Positions 24,828 to 37,466 of a stretch of DNA of 64,000 nt are shown piece by piece; within the stretch, counting starts at the first letter, position 1; every line of letters starts with the position of its first letter. Origin of the DNA: Megalopta genalis (Eukaryota > Arthropoda > Insecta > Hymenoptera > Halictidae); contig NW_027476096.1 in the NCBI RefSeq assembly GCF_051020955.1, positions 1,302,001-1,366,000 on the forward strand. Reading direction: 5' to 3'. The position numbers and the translations under genes are program-made. The notes below the pieces were generated by a model. That model ran no database searches. It saw nothing but the letters and a program-made list of their open reading frames with translations, and was not told the origin of the DNA.

Positions 24828-26340
24828 CCAAATCCAGTTAATTATGAAGACATTGTTAAAGCCTTTATTTAAGAGTCATGAGATACTCGATTGAACTGCC
24901 CATTCATTCATTTAGTAAAACTATATTTCAACTATATCCACCTTTTTTCGGCGTCACTCAGGGTTCATTGATCATTTCTTAATCAAGTTTTCCAAAATAA
25001 AGATAATGTATAGGTAAGTATGATATACTTAATATTCACTGTGGTGAATTAAAATCAATTTACATTTTTCTTAATTTCTCATATATGATTTTACTTCGTT
25101 TTTCTTGTTAATAATATATCAATAATGTTAAATATTTATTTTGTAATATATTTTTTAACTTTTCCGATAATTTATGTCGTGACTTGAATGTATGATCATG
25201 AAATGTGACATAGAGTCGATTCCACAAAAATTACAATATGTTATAAAAATAATATATAATTATTGCTCTCAAACCATAACAATCTTATTTGTTGCATAGT
25301 TAATTTTCAAAACCCTTCCTTTTATATTGTATTTCATTTTTAAATTGTAACTAAAAAAACTAATTAATTTTTTATACAGATTTGTTGGACTTTATTAATC
25401 GACTTCTAAATATTGTAGATTATATTTCTACGTTAATTTTATTTAAATACTTATATTTATACTTAAAATAACAGATTTAAATATGAAAAATTAAAATGTT
25501 GATACGAAATATATTACGAAGCGTATGCAAAAATTTTCGAATATCAAAACATACTAACTTTTGTATAAATGCAGCATTATATATATAGATTTGTATTTAC
25601 TTACATATTTATTTTTAAACATTATACATCTATTTATTTGCAAACATGTATCATCAATGCAACACTGACGACTTTGCATATAAAAATAATTAATTTATCA
25701 TCACTTTTATGTTAAAAAAATGCAAACGAACGCTACAATTTGAGACTATTTAAACGTATAGATACTATGATCGTAAAGGAACTACAGGAAGAACTGAAAA
25801 TAAAATGATCGTTCTGTAAATAAATATGCGGACATTTATTATTATCTTTATAATAGTTCTATAAAAACATTCTTCCTTATCGTAAAATAATTTTTATGGT
25901 ACAGTATTTCTGTAATTAAGTTTAAATAAATCAATGTCGTTTAATATGTTGTAGGTACAAAATAAATTTCGTATAAAAATTATGTGACACGGAGGACCAT
26001 AAATTTTTGCGGAACTGGATTTTGTTACATTATGAATTTAAGAGATGCGACATTCGAATTTCACTTCTCATTTCGTTTTTTTTTAATATTTAAAGATAAA
26101 TTTATCTAGCTAATATATATATTAGATGTTTTATATTATTTTAATAATTTGTTGAATTTGTCTTCAAATGCTGTATCAAATAATTTAACAAAACTGTCAT
26201 AATTCGACTTAAAAAACAAAATTTGAGTATTGCATCTCTTAAATGCAATATAATGTAAAAACAATATGTATATTGTATTCATGTATGTATATGTATCTTA
26301 TTCGTATCTATTGTACAATAATTCATTTATAATGGAGTTT
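24828..26340. other. intergenic, AT-rich
   Basis: 3' flank of CCDC47; no gene recognised. Two inverted words, TTAAGAGATGCGACATTCGAA near 26039 and a matching word near 26222-26242, suggest a small decayed foldback element of about 210 bp. Confidence 0.45.
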
Positions 26341-26350
26341 CACTTACCAG

Positions 26351-27016
26351 TTAGGAAAGTCTGTTTCAACCAAATTTCGTGCAAAGTTTGGTATTGTATC
26401 TTGCGTGCAAATGCAAATTGATGTCAATTTGGTGCCAGTCTCTACTTAAAGCAGTGTACGGTTCTTATTTGGTATGAATTTGGTATCGTCTAATTTTAAA
26501 CTCGGGTATTATTATCGAAATATGTATTGCAAAAAGCTTAAAACGTTAGAATTCGAATAAGATTATACAAAAATTTATTTCGAATGTAAAAATATCGATA
26601 ACAAAGATGAAAAAGAAGACAAAAATTTGTACAATATTCGGGGAGTCGAAACAGAGTCCGCAAGAGTATGAGTCCAACACTCTACCACTTCATCTACATT
26701 TTCTTGTTGGCACCGTTTACATAACTGTAATAGTACGCGCGCGAACAGGTAAAAAAAAAAGAAATCTTAAATATCTTCAAAACAGAGGCCCAGTTTGATA
26801 AACCCCACATATTCCATCTACTGTGGTTTCAAAATGCATGACCTAACCCTTGCCTTTTTTAGCTATCGTTACCAGATTTCGCCTAGGTTTAGTATGCATT
26901 TGGCAACATCAAACTTTGGTGCCAAATTTATATCAAATAGGAACCGAACCGCGCTTTCAGCAGAGTCTTAGTATCAAATTGGCATCAATTTGTTCGCAAA
27001 CATTACACAATATGTA
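26351..27016. mobile_element. foldback element with long inverted arms
   Basis: The left arm (about 26375-26500) and the right arm (about 26910-27010) are imperfect reverse complements built from words such as TTTGGTGCC, CAAATTGATGTCAATTTGG and AAGAACCG. A tRNA-like segment lies between them. No transposase was seen, so the superfamily is unknown. Confidence 0.55.
26636..26698 (-). repeat. tRNA-like fragment (SINE-type head?)
   Basis: The minus strand reads like the D-arm to T-arm of a tRNA: AGTGGTAGAGTGTTGGACTC, then CATACTCTTGCGG, then GTTTCGACTCC resembling a B box. A full acceptor stem is not evident, so this is a tRNA-derived repeat head or tRNA relic rather than a functional tRNA. Confidence 0.4.
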
Positions 27017-27329
27017 TTTTGTCGAAGCTGGCTTGGCTAACTGGGTAGTAACGATATGGTTTCTTTATGGAAAGAATTGAACAGTTTTAGAGCAAGGAAA
27101 AGGAGAGGACTGAACATAAAGGAAAATCAGTGGGTGCAGCACGTCACGGAGTTGCTCATAGGAAGGAAAAGGAAAAAACAGGAGCGAGATCTAACGAGGA
27201 AGTAGAGGAAGGGAGAGTAATCTCGCTAAGAAAAGATGAAACGAGGACTTCAGAATGAGAAGAGGAGTTTAGTATGGAGGAGATGAGACTAGAGAAGAAA
27301 TAAAATGCAGACGGACTAATTACTGAATT

Positions 27330-27560
27330 TTTCTGGGAGTAAGTTTCTTCTGCGTAAGAAGTGAACCAAGATACTAAATAGTATTTGGAGAAAGAAAAGT
27401 TTAGCGAAAGAATGGAGTAAGGCAATAATTTGCTTAATATTTAAAGCAGGGGAAAAACGAGAAAGTAAAAAACTACCGCGAAGTAAAAACTACAAGACAA
27501 ACTAAAATTCAACAAATGGCCGGAAAGAAAGAAAATGCTTGGAAGAAATTAACAAAAAGA
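27330..27560 (+). pseudogene. decayed non-LTR reverse-transcriptase fragment
   Basis: After allowing for stops and frameshifts the translation keeps the pattern IW...LAKEWSKAIICLIFKAGEK, the hallmark of the segment before the NYRPI motif in non-LTR reverse transcriptases (consensus like WKKAIIVPLYKKGDK). Later parts are unrecognisable. It is a short relic. Confidence 0.5.
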
Positions 27561-27844
27561 GGTACAAGAAGATTATACATTTATTTTAAACGCAACAGAA
27601 TATTCAGGAAAAGTGGGTGAAAATAAAGATTTCTACGTATTGTTCATAATATAAGGAGAGGAAGCAGGAAGCATACTGGAGAGATAAAAAGATTAAAGAG
27701 AATGTATGGAAAAATCAACGAAAAAATGTTGGAATGGTTAAAGAAAATGGAAAGAGGCAACAGGCTAGGAGAAAAGGTGGAGGAAATATTAACACTTTCA
27801 CAACCGCATATTATTAAGAAAAGTTTTGCAAATGGCTTGCCACT

Positions 27845-28003
27845 GGTACCACGTGGGAGTCACCGGCAAATAGCGACTGGCCTATCAATGGTACCACGTG
27901 AGTGTCACCGGCAAATAACGACTGGTCTACCAATGACCCCACATGAGTGTCACCGGCATACAACGACTGGCCTGCCCATGACACCACAGTGGTGTCAGCG
28001 GTT
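27845..28003. repeat. 45-bp minisatellite
   Basis: About 3.5 copies of a 45-bp unit containing GTGTCACCGGCAAATA and CGACTGGCC. The period is a multiple of three, so an open frame of 101 codons (27702-28007) runs through it with a 15-residue repeat (ATGLxMxPxECHRQ). No evidence that it is translated. Confidence 0.8.
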
Positions 28004-28258
28004 GTGAAAGTGTTAAGGGAAAGCTCAATTCCAAAACATGTGAATATTCTGTGAGGTACGAGAAAAAAATAGGAAAGTCGAGAATATGAAAAGATGGACA
28101 CTAGGAGTGGATGAATGGCAAAAAGCAATGGAGTAAATGAAAGAGCAACAAGAGAAATTTACAGGAATATAATGTACACATATCCAAAAACATATCAAAA
28201 CTTATTCCAATTACTTTGTACACTATACATTTAGGTACAAACTACTGTACATAGAGTA

Positions 28259-31200
28259 CTATAAATGAGAAAACTTTCTATTGTTTTCAATAACTGTCTT
28301 ACAGAATATAAAATTATTATCTGATACAAAATCAGCAATAACAATATTTAATCCACCTCGGCCAGGTCGCTTCTGACTTATCCAAGATAAAATCGTTTTT
28401 TGACACGAAGCTACCAAATTCCTCTGTAACGTACCACATAAATGCTTTAATACATATTGAATGTCTGGAGTTAAAATACATTGTGATATGAAAGCAATTT
28501 GGAATGATCTCGCTTCAAGTTCAAGATTTAAAAAATCTACAAGTTCACTAACACGAACAGTGTTAGGCCAAGGTGTTTTCCATAATCCACTGGGCCACAA
28601 GTTTGAATAGTTTTGCGCAAAACTATTTCTATAAATAACAATTACTTGATACCTTTCTGAATTAAGCCAATTAAGTGTTATGTGATCAAAGCTAGAAGCA
28701 AGTGGACACAACTTTCTTTGAAACACATGGAGAATTGTGTCAACAAGATGGCGATGATTTACTTCTGAGAACGAATAGAAGTGTTGAAAATCTATGATTA
28801 GAATTTCATTCTTGTGGGAAGATAGCCATTCCGTTATTTCTTGTAATGGTTGGTATATTGTTGATCCATATAAGCCATGCACGAAATAAATATCTCCATT
28901 CGTTGGTTTTGTTGCAACACGAAAATCTAAGTATCGGATTCCTCCATTGAGCTGATCCTTGATATTGTCGTGTTGCGTAATAGACCAATTAAAAATAATG
29001 GGTTTTGAAACGAGTGAGCAGTAGCGGCCGAGGGCTCTAACGTAGTTTGGTGCATCCGGCCCTACGTCATTGCGACGATTTATAGTATAAGTCATCGTAT
29101 TATGAGAACCTGTTATAAGTTATTGATTATTACACACTAACTAAATTAAAATTATAGAACAATATAGTTCTAAATTTTTGTACTGTTTTTTTGTTACAAG
29201 GATCTACAGTTTAAAAAGGTAATGAAACCGATTTAGTAAAATAGAAATTTTTATATTTAAGCTTGTTTTATTAATATTAAGACACCAAGATTTGTTTTTA
29301 TATCTTCATTCTTCTAAGCACTCCTTTCTACATGTAGTGTTGAACGGTATGACCAAAATTATAACAATAACATCAGCAGCTACAATATTACAAAATAGTG
29401 CTTAAATATAAATACATCTATAAAATAATTTTAATTAATATTATTTATAAAATTGGTAAAAAATATTAGTATTTTCAATCTACATTTCATATAAAATTAT
29501 TAAAAAGATGTATGAATTATATTGGCACAGTACCATTATGATAATATGAGGTAGTTACTAGAAAGACTTTGTATAATAATATCCATTTCTCAAAATTTAG
29601 ATTTCATACACTTATTATAGTTCATTCTATGTATACAATGTGATGTAATAATACAAAAAATGGTACAAGAAGTAATGAAAACAAATACACATTTCTTTTA
29701 CAGTTTGTAGAATGATACATATCATAGCACAATCAACAACAATTTTTTTCAATCTATTTACAATCAACTGAATTATCTTCTTTACAAATTCAGTCTCATC
29801 TTATTCCATTTTTCTAAGAGAGCCTTCTCAATTTCAATTTTTTATGTATTGAATGTTTTCTAATTCATTTTATATATGAATTAGAAATTTTGCACTTTGT
29901 AATAGCGTATAATGTTCACAATAACAATCCATTGATAAATAATATATACCCCATTATGCTCCTGTTGAAAATAAAAGTTTCTTAGAAAATTTATTCTTGT
30001 TAAATGAAATTTTAACAAAAACTTTTCATATACATGCAATAAAGGTATTTGTTTATTATACATACGGAGATAAGTACAAAATCTTCGATTTAAATTTAGG
30101 TTTTTGCAACTAATAACGTACAATCTAATTCAAATAAATTAAATTAGCTTTTCACATAATTTTGACGTAATATTTTATTTTAATTTATTTTTTACCGCTA
30201 CTGCAATTTTTTATGACTTCACTTTTAGATTTCTTCTTTTTATTTATGATTTGTTAATTCTTTTTTACAAACTAAGTTTTTAATACATATTTAATGATTA
30301 GATAAAATGTAAAATTTTTTCTTGATTAGATTATATAATAGCCGTATTATACAATTATAGAATAGTCATATTATACTTTTGTTGATTTTTAATTCTTTAC
30401 TGCTTAATTTACTTGAATTGGTCCTTGAATTGATCCATTTTAACAATATAAAAAGATTTGATAACTCTATTCCAAAGTGACAGTTGAAAATTTTTTGTGC
30501 ATTTTTTTTATTAGTTTCTCTTTCTACAAAATATTTGAAAAATGTATTTTTATGATGTATTATTTTATATAGTATAATAAAGTTAAAATTATAGAAAACA
30601 CATAATATAGTAAACTAGAATATGTAAAATATGGACACACCAAAAATTATACATATTACTTCAACTTAAAAGTGATACAAACTAGGCATTATCACCTATA
30701 ATTGTACTGTTCCAATGTTGTTTTATAACAGTCGTAGTGTGATTTCCTTTTACTAATATTAAAGAAAAATAAATACTTCCTCTGTCTCATGTTACAATAT
30801 ACATTTCTGAAAAACTTTCTTGCTATCAACAAATAAGAAGAACATGATTCTTAATTAATTGACATAAATCAAGAATAATTAAATTAGAATAAACTTCCGA
30901 AGGAGAACTATCGCCGATTAAGATAACATTTAGGAGTTCAGGAGGATTCCAAATATGAATTAGCTTCGGAAATTTGGTAGTTATCAAGATATTATTTAAA
31001 AACCTAAGTTACCACTACAGTGAATGCTGCATATATCTGCGCGTCTATAGTAGCGTATAGGTCAGCAGGGGCTCTACATTTTTCTCTGCGATCATTATGA
31101 TTGTTGAATTTCTGAAAAAAATCTTACAAAAAATAGAAAGCTTAATCTTAGGGATTTCAAAAATATTTAATATTCTTAAATGTGACAACTGTTGGAGTGA

Positions 31201-32771
31201 ATCGATCGCTTCATTCACTCGAAAAATAAATTAACTTAGACCAATTGCACTTACTAGAAAATTTGAAAATGGCACCTTATTGATATTAAAGTCGGTGCCG
31301 CTCCTACTTTATCTACCGTTGAACTTGAGATAACACGCGTCGCATCACCACAGCGAAGATCAATGAAGATGCATCGTTAGTAACGGTTAGTAACATCTGA
31401 ATAGGCGTCATTCAAAGTGACTCTGTATACGCTGCTCTTAATGGGAATATTTTAGGAAATATATACTAATTTCTAGAAGCTAATATTTTAATTAGCTCCA
31501 CTCTCCTGTACATCCTTCAAATTTAATTTTAATAGGCGGCAAGCCTCTTTGGGAAGTAGAACTTCAATTTTTAACTAAATGACAATGTAAAGCAGAATGT
31601 TTTGTAAGGTGTAATCAGTTTGTATAATTGTTTGTTTAAGCAGGTTAAATCTTTAAAAATCAGATTATTATGCAAGAAAATTAAAGCATTATTAGATACG
31701 AAGTTAACCTGGTTGGTATTGTCCAAAAACGCACAGTCAGTCACGAAAGTGTTTGTACATCTTTCTAAACACAATAACATTTTTAAAACAGCACGAAATG
31801 AATTGAATTTTTTTAGAAGACAGAAGTACGAGCCTATGAGACAATGACTAGAATACTTTTTCTTTAATTTTGTTATTATTTGGAATCACAACAAATAGAA
31901 AAAACTCGTGTTTTTCAACTTTTTTATCTGGGTCTATAACGAAAATTTAAAAAATGCGTTTTGTAGATCTCAGCAACTTATATGCATGTTGAAGGTGTCA
32001 TCGGAATTGGTTAATGCACAGACTCGCTACGATCGATGGAAGGTTTAAAAAATTGCAAATTTCCCGTAGTTATTGGTCAATAGTATCAAAGATTGCGATC
32101 TTCGCGGTCTTTAATTATCAACGGCTCAATCAAGATTATATCAATCATATCATATCAGTTATCGAGATCTACGGAAGGTAGATAAAAAAAAAGTTAAAAA
32201 ACACAATGTTTTCATTTTCTTTTGTCATTCCAAATAATAGCAAAATTAAAAAAAAAATAAGTTATTGCGTTTTAAAAGGCGCACAAACACTTTCCTGATT
32301 GACTGTACTGTTTTGCAAAGTAGAAATAGAAATGATATGTTTTGTGTAGGTCTTATTATAAATGTAGCAAAGAAGCTTTTATTATTAGAGTGCAGCACAC
32401 GATATTTTCAATTATACGAGATGAAATTAAGTGGAACATTTTCGATTTTTAATAGAATAAAGTAGAGAAGAGATATGAAAAACAAAATATGTATATTACA
32501 AATTAAAACAAAATTGAAAATAACATGTACATGATAATGAAGAACAGGGAAAGTATTAATTTGAGTAAAATACCTTTCAGTGAACTTAAAGAGTCACATA
32601 CTAATTTTTCTATGTACTTCGCCATGTGTAATTGAGAAAATGATTTAAACATTTAAAGTATTTAAACATACCGGGTATTGCCAATTGTATTATAGATACA
32701 TTTTTTATAGCTGCCGGAAGTTGTGTCATCCAATATTCTAGTTCTTTGTTCGAATCTGTTTGTTTGTCCAT
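28259..32771 (-). CDS. PLCXD: PI-PLC X domain-containing protein (PLCXD family)
   Basis: Two coding exons: 32672-32771 (starts MDKQTDSNKE, ends in the first base of a Gly codon) and 28259-29109 (starts with the other two bases). They join to 316 residues and rebuild the family signature AIPGSHNTM across the 3.56-kb intron. The catalytic histidines of the PI-PLC X barrel are present: His36 in GSHNT and His111 in YFVHGLYG. Other family blocks are RYLDFR, EILIIDFQHF and GLWKTPWPNT. There is no C2 or PH domain, as in PLCXD1-3, which are small phosphoinositide-hydrolase-like proteins. Physiological substrate and role are poorly known in insects. The donor CCCG/GTATGT and acceptor TAACAG/GTTCTCA are good. 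The intron holds a Tc1-derived foldback element. Confidence 0.92.
31733..32306. mobile_element. Tc1-like foldback MITE, copy 1 (inside the PLCXD intron)
   Basis: Termini ACAGTCAGTCACGAAAGTG and, inverted, ACAGTCAATCAGGAAAGTG resemble Tc1-like transposon ends. Internally the arms fold over about 150 bp (left around 31860-32000, right around 32150-32275). The core contains CGATCTTCGCGGTCTTTAATT, shared with the copy at 56.6 kb. No transposase. Confidence 0.65.
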
Positions 32772-33435
32772 TGCGTATGAGAAACCACTTTTGTATTCTA
32801 TGATTTTAATCGATGCACTGATGAGGTATGCGTTACATACATTGAATGACTGGCGTACTGGTTACCTCCATCCTTTATAACGCTTTTCTAAATCAACGTT
32901 CTCACCGTGATCTCATAACAATTATATTGCACCTTCTACGCATAGGGAACAAGGGTGGTGGTACACTACATATAATGTAGGTTCGGGACAGAGAATCTAA
33001 CCTCATGGCCACATGATCATAAAACGACCCTATTTCCTTCAATCGAGAAGTTGTAAGAGTGGGACTGTGAACATGATCTGGCGTAGTGGGTCGCTGATGA
33101 TTCATGTTGAAACTTCCGTTCAGATTATTTCATGTTTTACCTGTGCATTGTATATTTCCTCTTTGTTTATACTGGTTTATATGCTGTACACGTGGAGCCC
33201 CATAGTCGATTATTATGTTATTGAGATTTTTTTTAGCAAAATCTCAATCTCTATCTTCATCACGACTACAGAGTAGACCAGGGTGGAGTAAACTGGATAT
33301 CCAGTGCATTATTTTGTCACCCAAAATTGGGGCTTCAGAAGCAATGATGTAGATTTGAAGATTTCCTATCTCAGCGCCATCACACACACAACGGTAGAGA
33401 AACGAACTTTAGCTTATGAAAACACCTCTCTATAG
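32772..33435. other. upstream of PLCXD, no gene recognised
   Basis: Probable promoter side of the PLCXD gene. The small open frames here (33013-33276 and antisense) lack recognisable motifs. Confidence 0.4.
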
Positions 33436-33704
33436 CAGACCTCCCAGCATCCTGACCGCTTTACGACTTTCTTCCACGAAAGTAGAAGTGGAAGAATTAT
33501 CCATCACAAATGAGATTGAATGATGCCAATGGATTTCCATGAACAATCTATTGGAATCGTCCAATCCCATTTGTGAGGTCTCCTCTCCGCCACTTGGAGC
33601 AGATTTCGGACAAAATCCTTGACACCATTGGACATACTAGACACCAATGGACACACTGACCTTGAGTGGAAATTCTACGAACAGTCAGGATGCTGGGAAG
33701 TCTA
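33436..33704. mobile_element. hAT-type MITE with 8-bp target duplication
   Basis: A 269-bp element with terminal inverted repeats CAGACCTCCCAGCATCCTGAC and (inverted) TAGACTTCCCAGCATCCTGA. The direct repeat CTCTATAG is found at both 33428-33435 and 33705-33712. An 8-bp duplication plus a CAG/TAG start fits the hAT superfamily. No coding capacity. Confidence 0.8.
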
Positions 33705-33712
33705 CTCTATAG

Positions 33713-35169
33713 AATAATAAATACTGGTAGACATTACTTACAGTAATGGATCTACTCCTGCACATTTTCAGGTCACAGCGAGGCTTGATATAGAAATTTT
33801 CTTTGCTCTGATTGGCTGACGATTCATTGCTAAGACAGGAAAAGAGTGCAGGAGTAGAACACCCGGTACTATACTTCAGCTGTCATATTCTGTGTTGAAT
33901 TTAGTGCGTGTAGTTTTATGTTCATCTATAGGAGGTGAGTAAAATTATTTAAAGTAAACAAATTGAAGTGTTCAAAAATTGAAATAATTACTTCTTTGTA
34001 AAATCCAGTAATTGTTTTATATAAATATTAGTCTCATTTTAATATCCTTATATGTTGCATTAATAAACGTGAGGTGAACTTTAAAATACATATGATGTTA
34101 ATTTAATATGTATGTTTGAATAAATAATTTAGACATTGTGTACACATAGTGATTCTTCAACATTTGTTAACAAACTTAGGAGTGTAAGTTATTACGTGGG
34201 TGAGGATTATAAAATCTGACACTTTTTGAAATAACACTTCGGATGTTATTGAAATTTAAATTAGCAATATATAAACATGACTCGAAGGATTTACAAAAAT
34301 TTTGAAAATTTTTGATTCTACAGCTATTTGAAATGTAATTCTAATTTGTTTGAAATAAATGATAATTATTGAATTAATAAAGGAATGAGAATGTTTCATG
34401 ATGCCTACAGTAATGACATTGGAGTAGAGGTTGAAAATAGTTATGATATTAGTTTTGGTTCCTGAAATAGTTATGAAGAACTGAAATGTTCTTATAACTA
34501 TTATAAGGTGTATCGGTTTTGGTTCTTCAGAACCATTATCATATTGGTTCTATAACAGTTATTTTTTAGTTCTTTGTTTCAGTTCTAATTCTATTTCACG
34601 TAACAAATACATTGTATTTCCTTTGGGGATTCAAAATATGGATTCTGAAATACTTCGCATTATTGACGAGCTGCGACTACAGCCAATGTACTGTTTTATC
34701 TATCGTACAGAAATTTAAGGCTGTACAATCTCGTACACTACATTGAATTTTGCCAATACATGCACTTATAACCAAAAAATAATAGTTATATAACAGCTGT
34801 TTTTGGAATCTTTTCAATCTTTGCATTGGAAAGAAATAAAAATATAGTTTTACCCTTTACTTTAAAGAAGGTACAGTTTGAAATCAATTCTGTGAAAATT
34901 AAGAGGTCATGCTCAATTAGGAGTTTAAAAAGATGGTGTTTCTTGGGAATTTTTTTCTCAAAATGTTTAGAACGATTTTCTGCCAATGTTCTTTTATTTG
35001 AAAACACAGACTTTTTATTACTAATTTTATTTTTTTAATTTGAAAATATGCTTCATGGAAAAAAGCTGTGATTTCAATGGGATATTCAAATCCTATAGCG
35101 TAGTGTTACCGTAGACGGCCACCTTATCCACTCCGTCAGCCGACGATGTTGAAACATGCATGAATATTT
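33713..35169. other. intergenic
   Basis: No gene recognised. At 33945 a consensus donor (GGAG/GTGAGTAAA) follows a GC-richer stretch, so a first exon of some transcript could lie at about 33770-33944. A weak inverted pair, TTAAGAGGTCATGCTCAATT near 34899 and its mirror near 35955, may delimit an old element. Confidence 0.35.
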
Positions 35170-35784
35170 TAGCTATTATATCATAATGTGAACATCACAA
35201 TTTTCTTTTACTTTTAAATCGCATTTTCTAGGTTAAAAAATTGCTTGTTTCAATCTAATAACATTTTAAATTACTTAATCTATACTTACAGTAAACAAAA
35301 CAAGTCGTAACTTTCTTCCTCACAGCAAAAATCGACAAATTCGGTTTTCATTTTCTTTAACAATGACGCAGTTCTACGAAAAATCTAAGAAAAATTAAGC
35401 GCACTGCTTGTGATAGTACCTTATCAGGGAATTAATATCTGGGTGGCATAGTATTTTTGTTTTCAAGATATCTTCAATTTTCCATTTTTTTTGGTTGTCC
35501 ATTTTTGATAACCGCAGCTTACAATCAAAAAATCTGAAAAAATTCTATAATATGCGGCATGATGTTCGAAATAAGCCATACTTTTTTCCAAAATTTTAAG
35601 AAGTAACCGAAGGGGTTGAATAGGTGAAAAAGCAGCCAAATCTAATTTACTCTGCAACTCACAGACAAGTGACAGGGTTGAAATTTTGCACAAATGAGTT
35701 TTTATTGGTCAGCTATTAAACGGTATAATACTCATAAAAAAACTTCTAAGCGCAATTTTGACCATCTTAATTGGGTAGGCCCTT
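35170..35784 (-). mobile_element. 753-bp TIR element family, truncated copy
   Basis: The reverse complement matches 53855-54500 in order, including CTATGCCACCC, CATATTATAGAATTTTTTCAG and the end CAATTTTGACCATCTTAATTGGGTAGGCCC. The far end is lost. No coding sequence. Confidence 0.65.
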
Positions 35785-36571
35785 TGCTTCAGTTTTTTTT
35801 CAGTCTAATAAACTAAATTACATATCAAACTGAAAATATCCTAGTACTCAAGCTTCATCCGATTACAATAATACTTTCAGAGAATATTTTCGAAATGTAA
35901 TACTTTCACAAACAATTAAAACCCAAAAACTGATTTTTTTAAAGATTTTTGACTGAGCATGATCTCTTAACTGTGGTTATATGTGTCTCTTCATGGTTGT
36001 GAAGTTATTAACCACACCACTGTATATCTCGTAAATGATGAGTATGGAAGAAAGGGAAAGAAGGATAAGTTCTACTCTTTTTGCAATCAATATAATAATA
36101 TATCAACAGTTCGTGTTTTTAATATTTTTCGAGACATGTGCTTATATTGGTTACAAAATCAATAAAACTTCTTCTCCCCTTTTTCTTCTGAGTACTTATC
36201 ATTTCTGAGATATGTACTGACTAATAACAACACAATTACATGGTAAGTTACATATAGCTGCGGTCAATTTCCATAGAAGTAATTAAAAAATGTACGTTTT
36301 TTTAAAGATTGTCTACAAAGAAGAACTATATTTTAATTTCTCTTCAAATTTTTAAAACAATTGTAAAAAATATGGTTAACAAACAATAATTTTTATTTCT
36401 TACTTCAATGTCATTCCAGCTATCATCAGACGTCCAAAAAATGTCCGTTTTATGTCCAGTTTACGTCTTAAGTATGTACTATGTCTTACGTCCATTTAGA
36501 ATGCTCTATGGATGTCCTCAGGATTTTAATTTTGGATGTTTAATTTAATTTTGATAGTACACGGCATGGAT
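35785..36571. other. intergenic
   Basis: Nothing recognised apart from a short local repetition of the word (A)TGTCC(A/G)TTT around 36425-36500. Confidence 0.4.
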
Positions 36572-36780
36572 ATTTTAAGAGACCAATTTTATAATATATT
36601 AATTGTATAATTACATGTCGTCGTAAGTATTGTTAAAGGTTGTTGGACTTTACAGTTTTATTATACAATTTTAGACAAACAATACAAAATACATAGAATA
36701 GATAGAAACAATGCTTACGACGACATGTAATTATACAATTAATACATACAATTATACAATTGATCTCTTGAAATGTAAAC
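36572..36780. repeat. hairpin / foldback element
   Basis: An almost perfect 35-bp stem: 36599-36633 (…ACATGTCGTCGTAAGTATTG) pairs with 36708-36742. Weaker outer pairing (AAGAGACCAATT / AATTGATCTCTT) extends to the stated edges. Confidence 0.7.
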
Positions 36781-37466
36781 ATATTTAAATTTGATGTTTT
36801 TGAGGACACAGTTAATCTCTGTAATCCTTTCTTTCCCACTAATTTTGTTGTAATATACATGTAAAAAATAGAGTTAAATTATAAAAATTCCATAAATTGT
36901 CATATAATTGTTATATCAGAAATATATCAGAAGCTTTCTTATAAATTTCTTTCAAATTAATTATAGCGTTACACGAAGTTGGAAAAACTTTCACACAAGT
37001 GTGTTATAAGTAATGCCTACAATGTGTATCGTAAAATTATTCAAATTTAATCAAATAGGCTCTAAACATTCATGATATTTTTTTGATGAAAATATTAAGA
37101 TGTGCTTATTATCAAGGTTATGTGCTATACACATATGTATACACATCTTAAAGATTACATAATTAGTTTTGATAAAGGTGCTTGTGAAATTATTTTTTAT
37201 AAATTTATGATCTTTGTGATATATCACATGTAATGGAAAAACATATTCATGTACAGACTACAACTTAAGGTACGTACAAAGTTTGCTGTTAAAACTTTAT
37301 AAAATCACTTACAAATCTTAAAGAAATCTAACTTAGATTTTAACTATATTAGCAATATTTTGTCTTTTTTTCAGTAATAGTAACGAAAACTTGCAATACT
37401 TGAAGGTATTACAAACAAATTAATAGATGCTGTTGTACATTCAACTTCATCTTCATCACTATTGAG

